Assembly: GCA_051955535.1 (NCBI GenBank)
Contig: JBQCGP010000024.1
Coordinates: 1-64,000 of the forward strand
Direction: 5' to 3'
Origin: 13-2-20CM-68-14 sp051955535
GTDB lineage: Bacteria; Actinomycetota; Thermoleophilia; Gaiellales; Gaiellaceae
DNA: 64,000 nucleotides
Shown here one piece after another: positions 25,458 through 33,153 of this stretch. Positions within the stretch are counted from its first letter, which is position 1. Each line of letters opens with the position of its first letter. The position numbers were made by a program, and so were the translations under genes. The notes beneath the pieces are model-generated. The model was not told the origin of the DNA. It ran no database searches and worked only from the letters and a program-made list of their open reading frames with translations.

Positions 25458-26108
25458 CTAGAAAGAAACGTCCGCGCGCAGGACGTCGTCGAGAGCGGCG
25501 AGCAGGCGCAGGACCGGCTCGCGCTGCTCTTCCTCGAGCTCCTCCAGCGCCGAGGCGACACGGGCGATCACCCCGGCGTCGCTGCCGCTCTCGGCGAGCA
25601 CGGCCCGCGCGTGGCGGGCGCGCTGGAGCAGATCGAGCGCGATCGCGGCCTGGTTCGCGAACAAGCCGAGCAGCTCCATCTGGCCGAGCGAGAACTCGAT
25701 CTCCGGTGAGCGGTCGAGCACCTGGAGGACTCCGAGCGCGCGCTCGTCGTGCAGGAGCGGCACCGACATCATCGCTTCGGGCACATAGCCCGTGCTCTCT
25801 GCTTGCTCGCGCGAGAAGCGCGGGTCCTGCTGGAGGTCCTCGATCACGAGCGGTTGCCGGGTGACGAGCGTCCACCCTGCGATGCCCTTGCTCGACGGGA
25901 AGCGCATCCCGATGAGGCTGTCCGATCCCTCGCCGGCGACGGCCTCGAAGACGAGCTCGTCGGCATCCTCGTCGTGCAGGAAGATCGACGAGGCCCTCGC
26001 CGAGAAGATCGCGCGCGCGACCTCGACGATCGACTGCAGCAGGGCGCGATGCTCGGACTCTGCAGACATGACGCCCGCCGAGACCGCTGCCTGCAGGTTC
26101 TCTGTCAT
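25458..26108 (-). CDS. GAF-domain protein coupled to a subtilase
   Basis: A 216-residue cytoplasmic protein with one GAF domain (about 20-160; GIAGWTLVTRQPLVI, MSVPLLHDERALGVLQV) and a helical C-terminal segment rich in Glu (about 165-216). GAF domains bind small ligands such as cyclic nucleotides or sense redox and light; no output domain is attached. ATG 26108 overlaps the stop of the protease gene (ATGA), so protein levels should be tied. It may sense a signal that controls the protease or be its substrate; both ideas are inference. Confidence 0.85.
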   Translation of the reverse strand: MTENLQAAVSAGVMSAESEHRALLQSIVEVARAIFSARASSIFLHDEDADELVFEAVAGEGSDSLIGMRFPSSKGIAGWTLVTRQPLVIEDLQQDPRFSREQAESTGYVPEAMMSVPLLHDERALGVLQVLDRSPEIEFSLGQMELLGLFANQAAIALDLLQRARHARAVLAESGSDAGVIARVASALEELEEEQREPVLRLLAALDDVLRADVSF

Positions 26109-26950
26109 TCGGCGCCTCCCACGTTCGAAGCGATCAGGTAGAGGACACTCTTGAGCTGGAACGGCGTCAGCTCCGGGTGCTTCGCGAGGATCAGCGCGCA
26201 GATCCCGCTCATGTGCGGGGTCGCGAAGCTGTTTCCCGAAGAGCGGACCGTCGCGCTGCCGATCCAGGCGACCTCGACGTTGACGCCGCGCGCGAAGAAC
26301 TCGACCGGCGGCGACGGGTTGTAGAAGAAGGTGAGCGGATCGTGCTCCTCGTGGCTGCCGACCGAGATCACGGACGAGAAGCGCCACGGGTAGCTCTCGA
26401 CGGGCATGTTGTGCGCCGAAGCGACGAGCACCGTCCGGCGGAAGTACGCGCTGTCGGCGAGCTCGTGGAGGAGGCCGGAGAACTGCTTCTTCGTCGTCGA
26501 GAGGCTCATGTTGATGACGTCGAACCCCTGTCCGATCGCCCAGCGCAGGCCCTCGAGCAGGACGGCGCCGCTGCCCTTGAACCCAGCGCCGAGTACGCGG
26601 ACGCTGAAGAGCCGGCACTCTGGCGCGAGCGAGCGGACGATCCCGGCGCAGGCCGTTCCGTGGCCGCAAAGATCGCCCTCCGTGTCTTCCTCGACGACGA
26701 TCTCGCCCTCGTCGGTCTTCCGAAGGGCGACCGCGCCTTCGACCTCGCCGACGAGGCGATGGTCCGGCTGGATCCCGCTGTCGAGGATGCAGACCCGGAT
26801 CCCGGCGCCCGTCGACCCGCCCAGCGCCCATTCCCGAGTGACGCGCTCAGGCCATTCGACGCCGATCCCGATCTCTGCCGAGGCGGCCGCGGGCAGGCTC
26901 CAGGCCGGCAGAGTCTCACCGGTGTACCGCTCGGGTTGTTGCTCGGCCAC
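26105..26950 (-). CDS. Subtilisin-like (S8) serine protease without signal peptide
   Basis: A 281-residue serine endopeptidase. The catalytic triad is Asp57 (CILDSGI), His97 (CGHGTACAG) and Ser241 (SGNSFATPHMSG), with the oxyanion Asn181 in ASAHN. It lacks a secretion signal and a propeptide of usual size, so it probably works in the cytoplasm, unusual for subtilases. The GTG start has TAGGAT six bases upstream. It is first in a two-gene unit with the GAF protein. Confidence 0.92.
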   Translation of the reverse strand: MAEQQPERYTGETLPAWSLPAAASAEIGIGVEWPERVTREWALGGSTGAGIRVCILDSGIQPDHRLVGEVEGAVALRKTDEGEIVVEEDTEGDLCGHGTACAGIVRSLAPECRLFSVRVLGAGFKGSGAVLLEGLRWAIGQGFDVINMSLSTTKKQFSGLLHELADSAYFRRTVLVASAHNMPVESYPWRFSSVISVGSHEEHDPLTFFYNPSPPVEFFARGVNVEVAWIGSATVRSSGNSFATPHMSGICALILAKHPELTPFQLKSVLYLIASNVGGAE

Positions 26951-26956
26951 ACGGCG

Positions 26957-26962
26957 ATCCTA
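26957..26962 (-). promoter_or_regulatory. Leaderless -10 hexamer TAGGAT
   Basis: Six bases upstream of the GTG of the S8 protease gene. Confidence 0.5.
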
Positions 26963-26984
26963 AACAGCGCCGCTGTGGTTACGT

Positions 26985-27878
26985 TCAGACGGGGCTGCCG
27001 TGCGACGGGAAGGCGTAGCGCAGCGCTTCGGGCAGCTGGGCTTGCCAGAAGCGGCCGTTGTGCCCACCGACCGCGAAGAAGGTGCGATGCGGCAGGCCGA
27101 GCTCGGAGAGGAGTCGCGCGAAGTTGGTCGAGAGAACGAGGTTCCCGCGGTCTCCGGTACCGCACGAGAGGAAGAAGCGTGTGCCGAGTCGTCGGAGGAG
27201 CGCCGCCTCGGTCTCTGCGAGGTGAGTCGGATCGTTCACGGCCCGCTGCTCAGTGGAGGCGTGCCGTAGCGAGCCGTCGTGCGGGGCAGTGAACGATCCG
27301 CTCCAGGCCTGGATCGTCCCGAATAGGCGCGGGTGGCGAAGCCCGATATTGGCCGCGCCGTACCCGCCTGCCGAGAGGCCGGCGATGGCGCGGTCGCGAC
27401 GAAACGGAAGCGTGGGCAGATCGCCTTCTGCCCAGGGAAGGACGTCGTCGACCACATAGCGTTCCCAGGCACCCGTCCACTCGCCGTCGAACCGTTCCGT
27501 CAGGCCGGCCGGCGGCATGACCGCGAGGAATGGACGCACTCGTCCGGCCACGATCTCGGTGTCCGCATAGTCCGCGAAACGGAGACCGTTCGCGATCGAA
27601 TACGGGCTGCCGCGGATCCCATGTAGGACGAACAGTGTGGGGTACTGACGGCGCGACGAGAAATCGGGAGGGAGGTAGACGAGGCTAGTCCGGTGAGAGC
27701 GAGGGTAGATGCCATTCGGGATCACACCTCGCCAGATCGTTCCGCCGGCCAGGCCGCTGCCGATCTGCACGAAAGAAGGCAGGAAGGCCCCGGTCCTGTT
27801 CGGTCCGACTCCCCACGCCGCCGTAGCGACGGCGCCCGCAACCGCCACGGCGAGAACGGGCAGATAGAGGCGTCTCAT
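26985..27878 (-). CDS. Secreted alpha/beta-hydrolase esterase (antigen-85/esterase-D-like)
   Basis: A 297-residue exported hydrolase. The ATG at 27878 starts a clean signal peptide (MRRLYLPVLAVAVAGAVATA); a TTG 15 bases upstream is possible. The nucleophile elbow is GLSAGGYG, LFVLHGIRG carries the oxyanion region, and the His is probably in VGGHNGRFW. The family includes feruloyl esterases, mycolyltransferases and S-formylglutathione hydrolases. Natural substrate unknown. It stands alone on the minus strand next to the protease gene. Confidence 0.85.
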   Translation of the reverse strand: MRRLYLPVLAVAVAGAVATAAWGVGPNRTGAFLPSFVQIGSGLAGGTIWRGVIPNGIYPRSHRTSLVYLPPDFSSRRQYPTLFVLHGIRGSPYSIANGLRFADYADTEIVAGRVRPFLAVMPPAGLTERFDGEWTGAWERYVVDDVLPWAEGDLPTLPFRRDRAIAGLSAGGYGAANIGLRHPRLFGTIQAWSGSFTAPHDGSLRHASTEQRAVNDPTHLAETEAALLRRLGTRFFLSCGTGDRGNLVLSTNFARLLSELGLPHRTFFAVGGHNGRFWQAQLPEALRYAFPSHGSPV

Positions 27879-27940
27879 CTGCGGAACCTGCAAACACGGT
27901 AACGGCGCGTTTGTTGCAGCCGTGCAGCGCTTTCGTTAAG

Positions 27941-27986
27941 CGACGGACGCGGCCCGCGGCCGCTGCCGCGGCGCGCGGGTGCGTCG
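27941..27986 (-). terminator. Large imperfect hairpin downstream of the ECF sigma unit
   Basis: Nested arms CGACG/CGTCG, CCCGCG/CGCGGG and CCGCGG/CCGCGG fall just after the last gene of the minus-strand sigma unit. Its GC-richness and position fit a transcription end; there is no clear T-run. Confidence 0.45.
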
Positions 27987-27997
27987 GCGTGTGCAGA

Positions 27998-28252
27998 TCA
28001 GGAGTCGGCGAAGTGCCGCCGCAGCGCGTCGACGAGGGGCCGCTCGGGCTCATAGCCCTCGCGTGCCAGCGTCGCCTCGAGGTCGGCGATGAGCGCTCGG
28101 CGGAACTCGGCGTCGGCTTCCGCCTTCGCGACGACTGCGTCGAGCTCGGTGCGGACGAAGGGCAGCTCCTGCGCGGCCAGCAGCCACGCCTCGGGGGCCG
28201 GCGGCAGCGCCGCAATCAGCCCGGACAGTCTGTCTTCGTCGTACGTGCTCAT
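27998..28252 (-). CDS. 84-residue protein coupled to the ECF sigma factor, candidate anti-sigma
   Basis: A small soluble protein starting at ATG 28252 inside the sigma factor stop (ATGA). It contains LIAALPPAPEAWLLAAQELP and a helical remainder with DAEFRRALIADLEA. There is no zinc-binding His-x3-Cys-x2-Cys anti-sigma motif and no membrane segment. The position is where anti-sigma genes normally lie, so a regulator of the sigma factor is plausible, but nothing in the sequence proves it. Confidence 0.7.
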   Translation of the reverse strand: MSTYDEDRLSGLIAALPPAPEAWLLAAQELPFVRTELDAVVAKAEADAEFRRALIADLEATLAREGYEPERPLVDALRRHFADS

Positions 28253-28821
28253 ACGTTCACCTGCCCACCAGACTCCGCAGCGAGGGGATTTCTTCCCTCC
28301 AGCTCGTCGCGAAGCTTTACCAAACAGCGAGAAATGCGGCTCGCGATCGTGCCCGCGGGGAGCTCGAGCTCCTCGCCGATCGTCCGGTACGTCTCGTCGC
28401 GGGCAAAGAAGCGGTCGAGAATCTCGCGACAATTGTCGGACAGACCCCTCATCGCCTCGTGCACGTCGAGTGCGTCGTCAATCCTCGTGATCGCGTCCTC
28501 GTCGGGGTCGACCGCTAGCTCGCTCTCGTCCGTTATCTCCTCCCTTGAGCCCGAACGCAACTTGTCGAGGCAGACGCGCCGCGTGAGCTGCGCGATCCAC
28601 GGCTGGATCGCCTCGTCGTTGCGGAGGGAGTCGAGCCGCTCGTAGACCTTGGCGAAGACCTCCTGGAAGACGTCCTCGGCGTCGTGGTCGCGCAGCCGGA
28701 ACCCCTGCGTGGCGATCGCGTAGACATAGCGCGAGAAGCGCTCGACGAGCTCGGCCCACGCGCCTTCATCCCCGGCGCGGCAACGGGCGACGAGCTGAGC
28801 GGCCGGGACCGTCTGCGCCAT
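28249..28821 (-). CDS. ECF-type RNA polymerase sigma factor
   Basis: A 190-residue sigma-70 family protein with region 2 (DHDAEDVFQEVFAKVYERLDSL, about 47-70, quoted here only as its ends DHDAED and YERLDSL) and region 4 (ILDRFFARDETYRTI, then AGTIASRISRCLVKLRDEL). The inter-region linker is acidic. It lies seven bases after a cyclic-nucleotide-binding protein gene and overlaps a candidate anti-sigma gene. It probably directs a stress regulon; target promoters are unknown. Confidence 0.92.
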   Translation of the reverse strand: MAQTVPAAQLVARCRAGDEGAWAELVERFSRYVYAIATQGFRLRDHDAEDVFQEVFAKVYERLDSLRNDEAIQPWIAQLTRRVCLDKLRSGSREEITDESELAVDPDEDAITRIDDALDVHEAMRGLSDNCREILDRFFARDETYRTIGEELELPAGTIASRISRCLVKLRDELEGRNPLAAESGGQVNV

Positions 28822-28827
28822 CGGAAT

Positions 28828-29253
28828 CTAGATCGAGATCTGTTGCTGCTCCGTTTCGCGGAGCCGCCTGGCCATCACCTGGAGGAGCCGCCAGGCGACC
28901 AGCGCGTTCGTCTCGACAAAGGGGCGGAACTGCCAGGCTGTCATGCCGTAGCAGGTGAGATCGGTTTCGGCCGTGATCGTCGCGGTCCGGCGGGCATGCT
29001 CGTCGATGAGCGCGACTTCTCCGAAGTAGTCACCGGGCCCGAGCTGTCCGCGCTTCTCGCCGTGAACGTCGACGCTCGCCGTCCCCTCGCTGATCACGAA
29101 GAAGCCGACGCCGCCTTTGCCCTCGACGGCCACGGAGTCGCCTGCGCTGAAGCGGCGCTCCTTGAAGGAGGTCGCGAGGCGTTCGAGCTCGTCGCGAGGC
29201 AGCCCTTCGAAGAGGGGGATCTGCTCGAGCAGCTCTGTGGGCGCCTGAGCCAT
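28828..29253 (-). CDS. Stand-alone cyclic-nucleotide-binding domain protein
   Basis: A 141-residue CAP-type effector domain without DNA-binding helix-turn-helix. The beta-roll has VAVEGKGGVGFFVISEG and the cassette GDYFGEVALIDEHARRTATI. The ending is a helix MARRLRETEQQQISI. It begins the sigma factor unit and may feed a nucleotide signal to it. Its domain is closely similar in motif to the one fused to the MFS transporter at 23454. The ATG has TAGAAT six bases upstream. Confidence 0.85.
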   Translation of the reverse strand: MAQAPTELLEQIPLFEGLPRDELERLATSFKERRFSAGDSVAVEGKGGVGFFVISEGTASVDVHGEKRGQLGPGDYFGEVALIDEHARRTATITAETDLTCYGMTAWQFRPFVETNALVAWRLLQVMARRLRETEQQQISI

Positions 29254-29259
29254 GACCCG

Positions 29260-29265
29260 ATTCTA
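29260..29265 (-). promoter_or_regulatory. Leaderless -10 hexamer TAGAAT
   Basis: Six bases upstream of the ATG heading the cyclic-nucleotide/sigma unit; the closest to the TATAAT consensus among the hexamers found here. Confidence 0.55.
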
Positions 29266-29285
29266 AGCAGCGACCAGGCCAGTCT

Positions 29286-29492
29286 CTAGGGTTTCGCGGC
29301 TTCGACCCGGCTCGCGAGGTCTTCGATCTTCCCCTGCGCCGAGTCGAGCTTGCCCAGGCAGAAGCGGTAGAGCTCCTCGCCCCGCTCCCAGAGCGCGATC
29401 GCTTCGTCGAGACCAGCGTCGCCGCTCTCAAGTCGTTGCACGACCTGCTCGAGCTCGCGCTGCGCCGACTCGAACGTCGGCTCACTCGACAC
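29286..29492 (-). CDS. xseB: Exodeoxyribonuclease VII small subunit
   Basis: A 68-residue coiled-coil protein that joins XseA to make the single-strand-specific nuclease exonuclease VII. Family features are FESAQRELEQVVQRLESGD, LDEAIALWERGEEL and a C-terminal KLDSAQGKIEDL. The start overlaps the end of xseA by 11 bases, the usual arrangement. Confidence 0.95.
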   Translation of the reverse strand: MSSEPTFESAQRELEQVVQRLESGDAGLDEAIALWERGEELYRFCLGKLDSAQGKIEDLASRVEAAKP

Positions 29493-30618
29493 GGGCCCCG
29501 AACCTCCCGTCGCCTACCTCGACGTCGATCTGCTCACCCGGCTCGACCGCCTCGGCGGAGCGGACGATCGACTCGCCGGCCCGCACGATCGCGTAGCCGC
29601 GGTTCAGCGTGGCCTGTGGCGAGAGGGCACGCAGGCGGCCGGCAGTCTGCTCGAGGGCGGCGCGGCGGCGCTCGACGAGCAGAGCCGGCGCGCGAACGAG
29701 CCGGCCGTGGGCGGCCTCGAGCCGCTGTGCATGCCTGTCGAGCACGCGGCGCGCGCCGGCGCCGACGGCGGCCCGCGAGCGGTCGAGCCGTTCGCGCAGC
29801 TCGCCGAGGTCCGGGACGACAAGGCGCGCCGCGGCAGTCGGTGTGGAGGCGCGTACGTCGGCGGCGAGGTCGCAGAGCGGCGTGTCCTGCTCGTGGCCGA
29901 CGGCAGAGACGACCGGCACCGGACAGGTCGCGATCGCACGGACGAGCCGTTCGTCGCTGAACGGCAGCAGGTCCTCGAAGCTGCCGCCGCCCCTGGCGAC
30001 GACGATCACGTCCGTGAGCCCGGCCAAACGCCTGATCGCGTCGACGACGGCGGCCGCGGCGCGCGGTCCCTGCACGTACGTCTCGGCCACGATCACGTGC
30101 GCCGGCGGGAAGCGTGCCTGGATGCCCGCGAGGACGTCGCGCTTCGCCGCGGCGTCGTTTCCCGTCACGAGCCCGACCGCGCGGGGCCAGACGGGCAGCG
30201 GGCGCTTGCGTTCTGCCGCGAACAGGCCCTCGTCCGCGAGCTTACGTTTCAGACGCTCCAGCGCGGCGAGGTGGTCGCCGAGCCCGAAGCGCTCGAGCGA
30301 GAGAGCGCGGAGCCGGAACTCGCCGCGCGCCGCGTAGAGCTCCGGCCGTCCGTAGGCGTGGACGCGGTCGCCGTCGGCGAGGTCGAGCCGAAGGCCGTCG
30401 AACTGGCCCCGTGGCATCGAGACGCCGAGGCAGGCGCCGTCGCCCGGATCCTTGAGAGTGAAGAAGACGCTCTGCCAGCGCGGGTGGCGCTTCAGCTCCG
30501 TGACCTCGCCCTCGACCCAGACGGTCGGCAGCCGCTGCAGCCAGGTGGCGACGCCGCGGTTGAACGCGGACACGCTGAAGACCTTGCGATCGCCATAAGC
30601 GGTTGCCTCGACCTTCAT
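29482..30618 (-). CDS. xseA: Exodeoxyribonuclease VII large subunit
   Basis: A 378-residue catalytic subunit. An N-terminal OB fold (WVEGEVTELKRHPRWQSVFF) is followed by the nuclease domain with AVGLVTGNDAAAKRD, VARGGGSFEDLLPFSDE and SAVGHEQDTPLCDLAADVRA. The C-terminal helical part is shorter than in E. coli. It acts in the cytoplasm on single-stranded DNA in repair. It begins at ATG 30618, two bases from a perfect-looking inverted repeat. Confidence 0.95.
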   Translation of the reverse strand: MKVEATAYGDRKVFSVSAFNRGVATWLQRLPTVWVEGEVTELKRHPRWQSVFFTLKDPGDGACLGVSMPRGQFDGLRLDLADGDRVHAYGRPELYAARGEFRLRALSLERFGLGDHLAALERLKRKLADEGLFAAERKRPLPVWPRAVGLVTGNDAAAKRDVLAGIQARFPPAHVIVAETYVQGPRAAAAVVDAIRRLAGLTDVIVVARGGGSFEDLLPFSDERLVRAIATCPVPVVSAVGHEQDTPLCDLAADVRASTPTAAARLVVPDLGELRERLDRSRAAVGAGARRVLDRHAQRLEAAHGRLVRAPALLVERRRAALEQTAGRLRALSPQATLNRGYAIVRAGESIVRSAEAVEPGEQIDVEVGDGRFGARVE

Positions 30619-30620
30619 CG

Positions 30621-30650
30621 TCGCGAAAAATGCTGACGCATTTTCCGCGA
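30621..30650. repeat. 30-bp inverted repeat directly before xseA
   Basis: Arms TCGCGAAAAATGC and GCATTTTCCGCGA (one mismatch in 13) surround TGAC. It starts two bases before the xseA ATG. Could be an operator, or the end of the transcript of the upstream 64-residue gene. Confidence 0.6.
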
Positions 30651-30687
30651 GCCTAGCTAGACCCTTCGCCCCGCTCGGGTGAACCGG

Positions 30688-30882
30688 CTAAAGCAGGATT
30701 CGTGCTGCAGTCTCGTGGTCGCAGCCGCTCCGGATCATCTCGACTGCACGGTGCAAGTCCGCCTCGCTGTGGGCGAGCTTCTCGGCGAGCGTCAGTGAAA
30801 AACCGGCCTCCAACAGCACGTGGAGCCGCCAGCTTTCGACTCTCGCTCGCTCGTCCTGTGGTGTCTCGGTGATCTGGGCCAT
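30688..30882 (-). CDS. Conserved-looking 64-residue protein of unknown function
   Basis: A small soluble helical protein: VESWRLHVLLEAGFSLTLAE, then SEADLHRAVEMIRSGCDHET and a final AARILL. Its single Cys sits in SGCDHETA. Codon use is like the neighbours and the frame is clean. No function is recognised. It lies upstream of xseA but is separated by the inverted repeat, so co-transcription is uncertain. Confidence 0.65.
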   Translation of the reverse strand: MAQITETPQDERARVESWRLHVLLEAGFSLTLAEKLAHSEADLHRAVEMIRSGCDHETAARILL

Positions 30883-30944
30883 GAGCGCGGATTGCTTTCG
30901 CCTTTTCCTAGACGAACCCTTCCGCCCGAAGTTTGTTCCACCGC

Positions 30945-32303
30945 TTATTCGGCGCGAAACGCGCCTTCGAGGCTCGACTCCGCGGTGGTGACCGCGGTCT
31001 CGAGCCTACGCGTCAGCTCGAGTACGCGGGCTTCGAGCACGGCGCGCTCGGCCTCGGCGTCGGCAGCGAGGCCGCGGATCTGCGAGCGCAGCTCCGCCTC
31101 GACGTCCGAGAAGCGTTTCTGGAAGTCGCCGAGGAACTCGTCTCGGCGCGCCTCGATGCGGCGGACGATCTCGTTCAGCTTGCGGTCGACGCGGGCCGCT
31201 CCGGCGTCCGAAACCTGAGCGAGCCGCTCGGCGAGCACCGACTGCGCGTCGTGGGCGAACTGGGCGACCGCCCGGTCGAGCTCGCGGGACAGCCGCTTGG
31301 CGGCGTCGTCGCGGGCCGTCTTGACGGTGGCGGCGAACTGCTCGACGGCGGCCTCGGAGAGCCGGTTGGCGGTCCGGTCGACGATCCTCGTCAGCTGTTC
31401 GATCTGCCGGCGCTCGACGTCCGCGAAGCCGGATTGGATCCGGCCGACCGCATCCGTCTCCTCCGCCGCGATCCGATCGCGGAGCTCGCGCTCGCGCTGG
31501 CGTAACCGCTCCGAGACCTCGTGCAGCGCCCGCCGGCGCTCGCTCTCGTGGACCTCGACCTCGCGGCGAGCGGCGGCGCCCGACTCCTGGGCCGCGCGCT
31601 CGAACTCCTGGCGGAGCTTGGCGAGGATCGTCCGCTGCTCCTCGCTCGCGGTCTTGAGCTGCTCCATGTCCGCCTCGAGACGGGCGTGGGCCTGCGCGAC
31701 GGCATCTTGTGTCCGCTGTGCCAGCTCGGCCAGGCGCGTGGTCATGCCCTGTTGGATCCGGTCGAGGTCGCCCGACCAGTCCGCGAGCCGCTGCTCGACG
31801 CGGCGCTCCACGAGCGCAAGCGTTTCGTTGAGCTCGGCCGAGAGCCGCCGCTCGCGCTCGTCCAGCTCGGTGCGGCGGGCTTCCGCTAGCCGCCGCTCCT
31901 CCTCGGCGAACTGCGAGGAGGAGTCCGCGCGCGCACGCGCGAGAGTCCGATCGAGCTCGTCGGTACGCGCCTTCGTCTCGCGTTCGGCGATCTCTCGCAG
32001 CCGCGCCTCCGCGGCCTCGAGCTCGGCATCGATCCGGCGATTCCGCGTAAGCGCCTTGCTGAGCGGGATCGTCAGGAGCACCGCCGCCGCACAGACGGTC
32101 AGGCCACCGGCCGCAACGGCGGTACCGCTGTCGACATCGAGCGCGAAGACGACCCAGCCGGCCGCCGCAGCGATGCCGAGCGCCGCCGCGACGCCTAGGA
32201 GCACGCGCCGCGGAGCCTTCGCCGCGAGCGTCGCAGCGACGGCCCCGGCGGCGACGAGGACTCCGACTGCGAAGGCGATCTGGACGGCGGTCTCGGAGCT
32301 CAC
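30945..32303 (-). CDS. Membrane-anchored long coiled-coil protein
   Basis: A protein of about 452 residues from GTG 32303. Two or three N-terminal helices (to about residue 100) are followed by about 340 residues of charged heptad-like sequence rich in Glu, Arg and Ala with no Pro or Gly runs, a long coiled coil. This architecture resembles membrane-tethered cytoskeletal or RmuC-like proteins, but no nuclease domain is seen. ATG 48 bases upstream would lie inside the previous gene. It may be co-transcribed with the UbiA-like and MenG-like genes. Confidence 0.75.
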   Translation of the reverse strand: MSSETAVQIAFAVGVLVAAGAVAATLAAKAPRRVLLGVAAALGIAAAAGWVVFALDVDSGTAVAAGGLTVCAAAVLLTIPLSKALTRNRRIDAELEAAEARLREIAERETKARTDELDRTLARARADSSSQFAEEERRLAEARRTELDERERRLSAELNETLALVERRVEQRLADWSGDLDRIQQGMTTRLAELAQRTQDAVAQAHARLEADMEQLKTASEEQRTILAKLRQEFERAAQESGAAARREVEVHESERRRALHEVSERLRQRERELRDRIAAEETDAVGRIQSGFADVERRQIEQLTRIVDRTANRLSEAAVEQFAATVKTARDDAAKRLSRELDRAVAQFAHDAQSVLAERLAQVSDAGAARVDRKLNEIVRRIEARRDEFLGDFQKRFSDVEAELRSQIRGLAADAEAERAVLEARVLELTRRLETAVTTAESSLEGAFRAE

Positions 32304-32331
32304 GGCTGGGATCGTAGATCGGAGCTCGAGC

Positions 32332-33153
32332 TCAGGCGAACCGGAGCACAAGCAGGGCGGCGGCGAGCGCCATCGTCGCCAGGGCCATGAACCGGAGCGC
32401 CGTCTCCATCGGGCGTGTCAGCGTCTCGGGTTCGATCGCGATGCGCGAGCCGTCGGTTCGTTCGATCGTGCCTGTGACCGACAGAGTGCGACGCCGCATG
32501 TCGCGGACCGGCGTCGAGAGCGTTTGCTGCGCGCGGATCAGCAGCGCCCCGAAAAGCGCCGCGAGGACGGCCTCGCTGGTGATCCGGTCGGCCATCGCGA
32601 AGTAGGCGGTCAGGATCGGGAACGCGCCCCAGGCGGTCGCGAGCCAGAACCAGTTGTGAAAACGGCCGCCGAACAGCTCGAGGTTGTAGGCAGGGGCGAT
32701 GAAGCCGCCGAAGGCCACGAAGGCGAGCAGCCAGAGGTTGTGCGTAAAAGCGACTGCGACACCGATCGCGCACGCGCCCCCGAGCGAGACGACTGCCAGC
32801 CCGACGAGCACTCCCGTGGGGATCGCCGTCTGCAACGGCCGGCCGTTCAGCTCGTCGAGGGCATGCGCAGCGATGCCGAGGCCGAGAAAGAATGCGAGCA
32901 CGGTCAGGGCGAGCCGGCCACCGTCCGGGTGCGCCGCGAGGCAGCCGCCGATCACGACATAGCTCAGGTGCCAGAGCGTGTACGGGAGGTGGAGCAGCGT
33001 CACGTAGTCGCGCCAGCCGCCCGGAGCGAGCGCGTAGAAAGCCGGCCGCGCGGTCGGTGTCCCAGGAGGGCTCGGCGAAGTAGCGTCTGTGCCGCCGGCG
33101 CACGCTGCTCGCCGGCGACGAGCGCCATTTCGCCGAACCCTCCTAGCCTCCAC
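32332..33153 (-). CDS. UbiA-like polytopic membrane protein
   Basis: A hydrophobic protein of up to 273 residues with about eight helices. The segment AAHALDELNGRPLQTAIP resembles the aspartate-rich prenyl-diphosphate motif of UbiA transferases, though weaker (one DxxxG instead of NDxxD). The first 35 residues are low-complexity and may not be translated; the start is unsure. Position directly after a MenG/UbiE-like methyltransferase supports a part in quinone or another prenylated lipid pathway. Other membrane functions are not excluded. Confidence 0.5.
   Translation of the reverse strand: MEARRVRRNGARRRRAACAGGTDATSPSPPGTPTARPAFYALAPGGWRDYVTLLHLPYTLWHLSYVVIGGCLAAHPDGGRLALTVLAFFLGLGIAAHALDELNGRPLQTAIPTGVLVGLAVVSLGGACAIGVAVAFTHNLWLLAFVAFGGFIAPAYNLELFGGRFHNWFWLATAWGAFPILTAYFAMADRITSEAVLAALFGALLIRAQQTLSTPVRDMRRRTLSVTGTIERTDGSRIAIEPETLTRPMETALRFMALATMALAAALLVLRFA

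Noticed and set aside
27943..27986. A fifth copy of the two-hairpin repeat
   Set aside because: GC-rich with nested arms but lacks GAGGCGTCG, the spacer and the CTAAACCCG tail.
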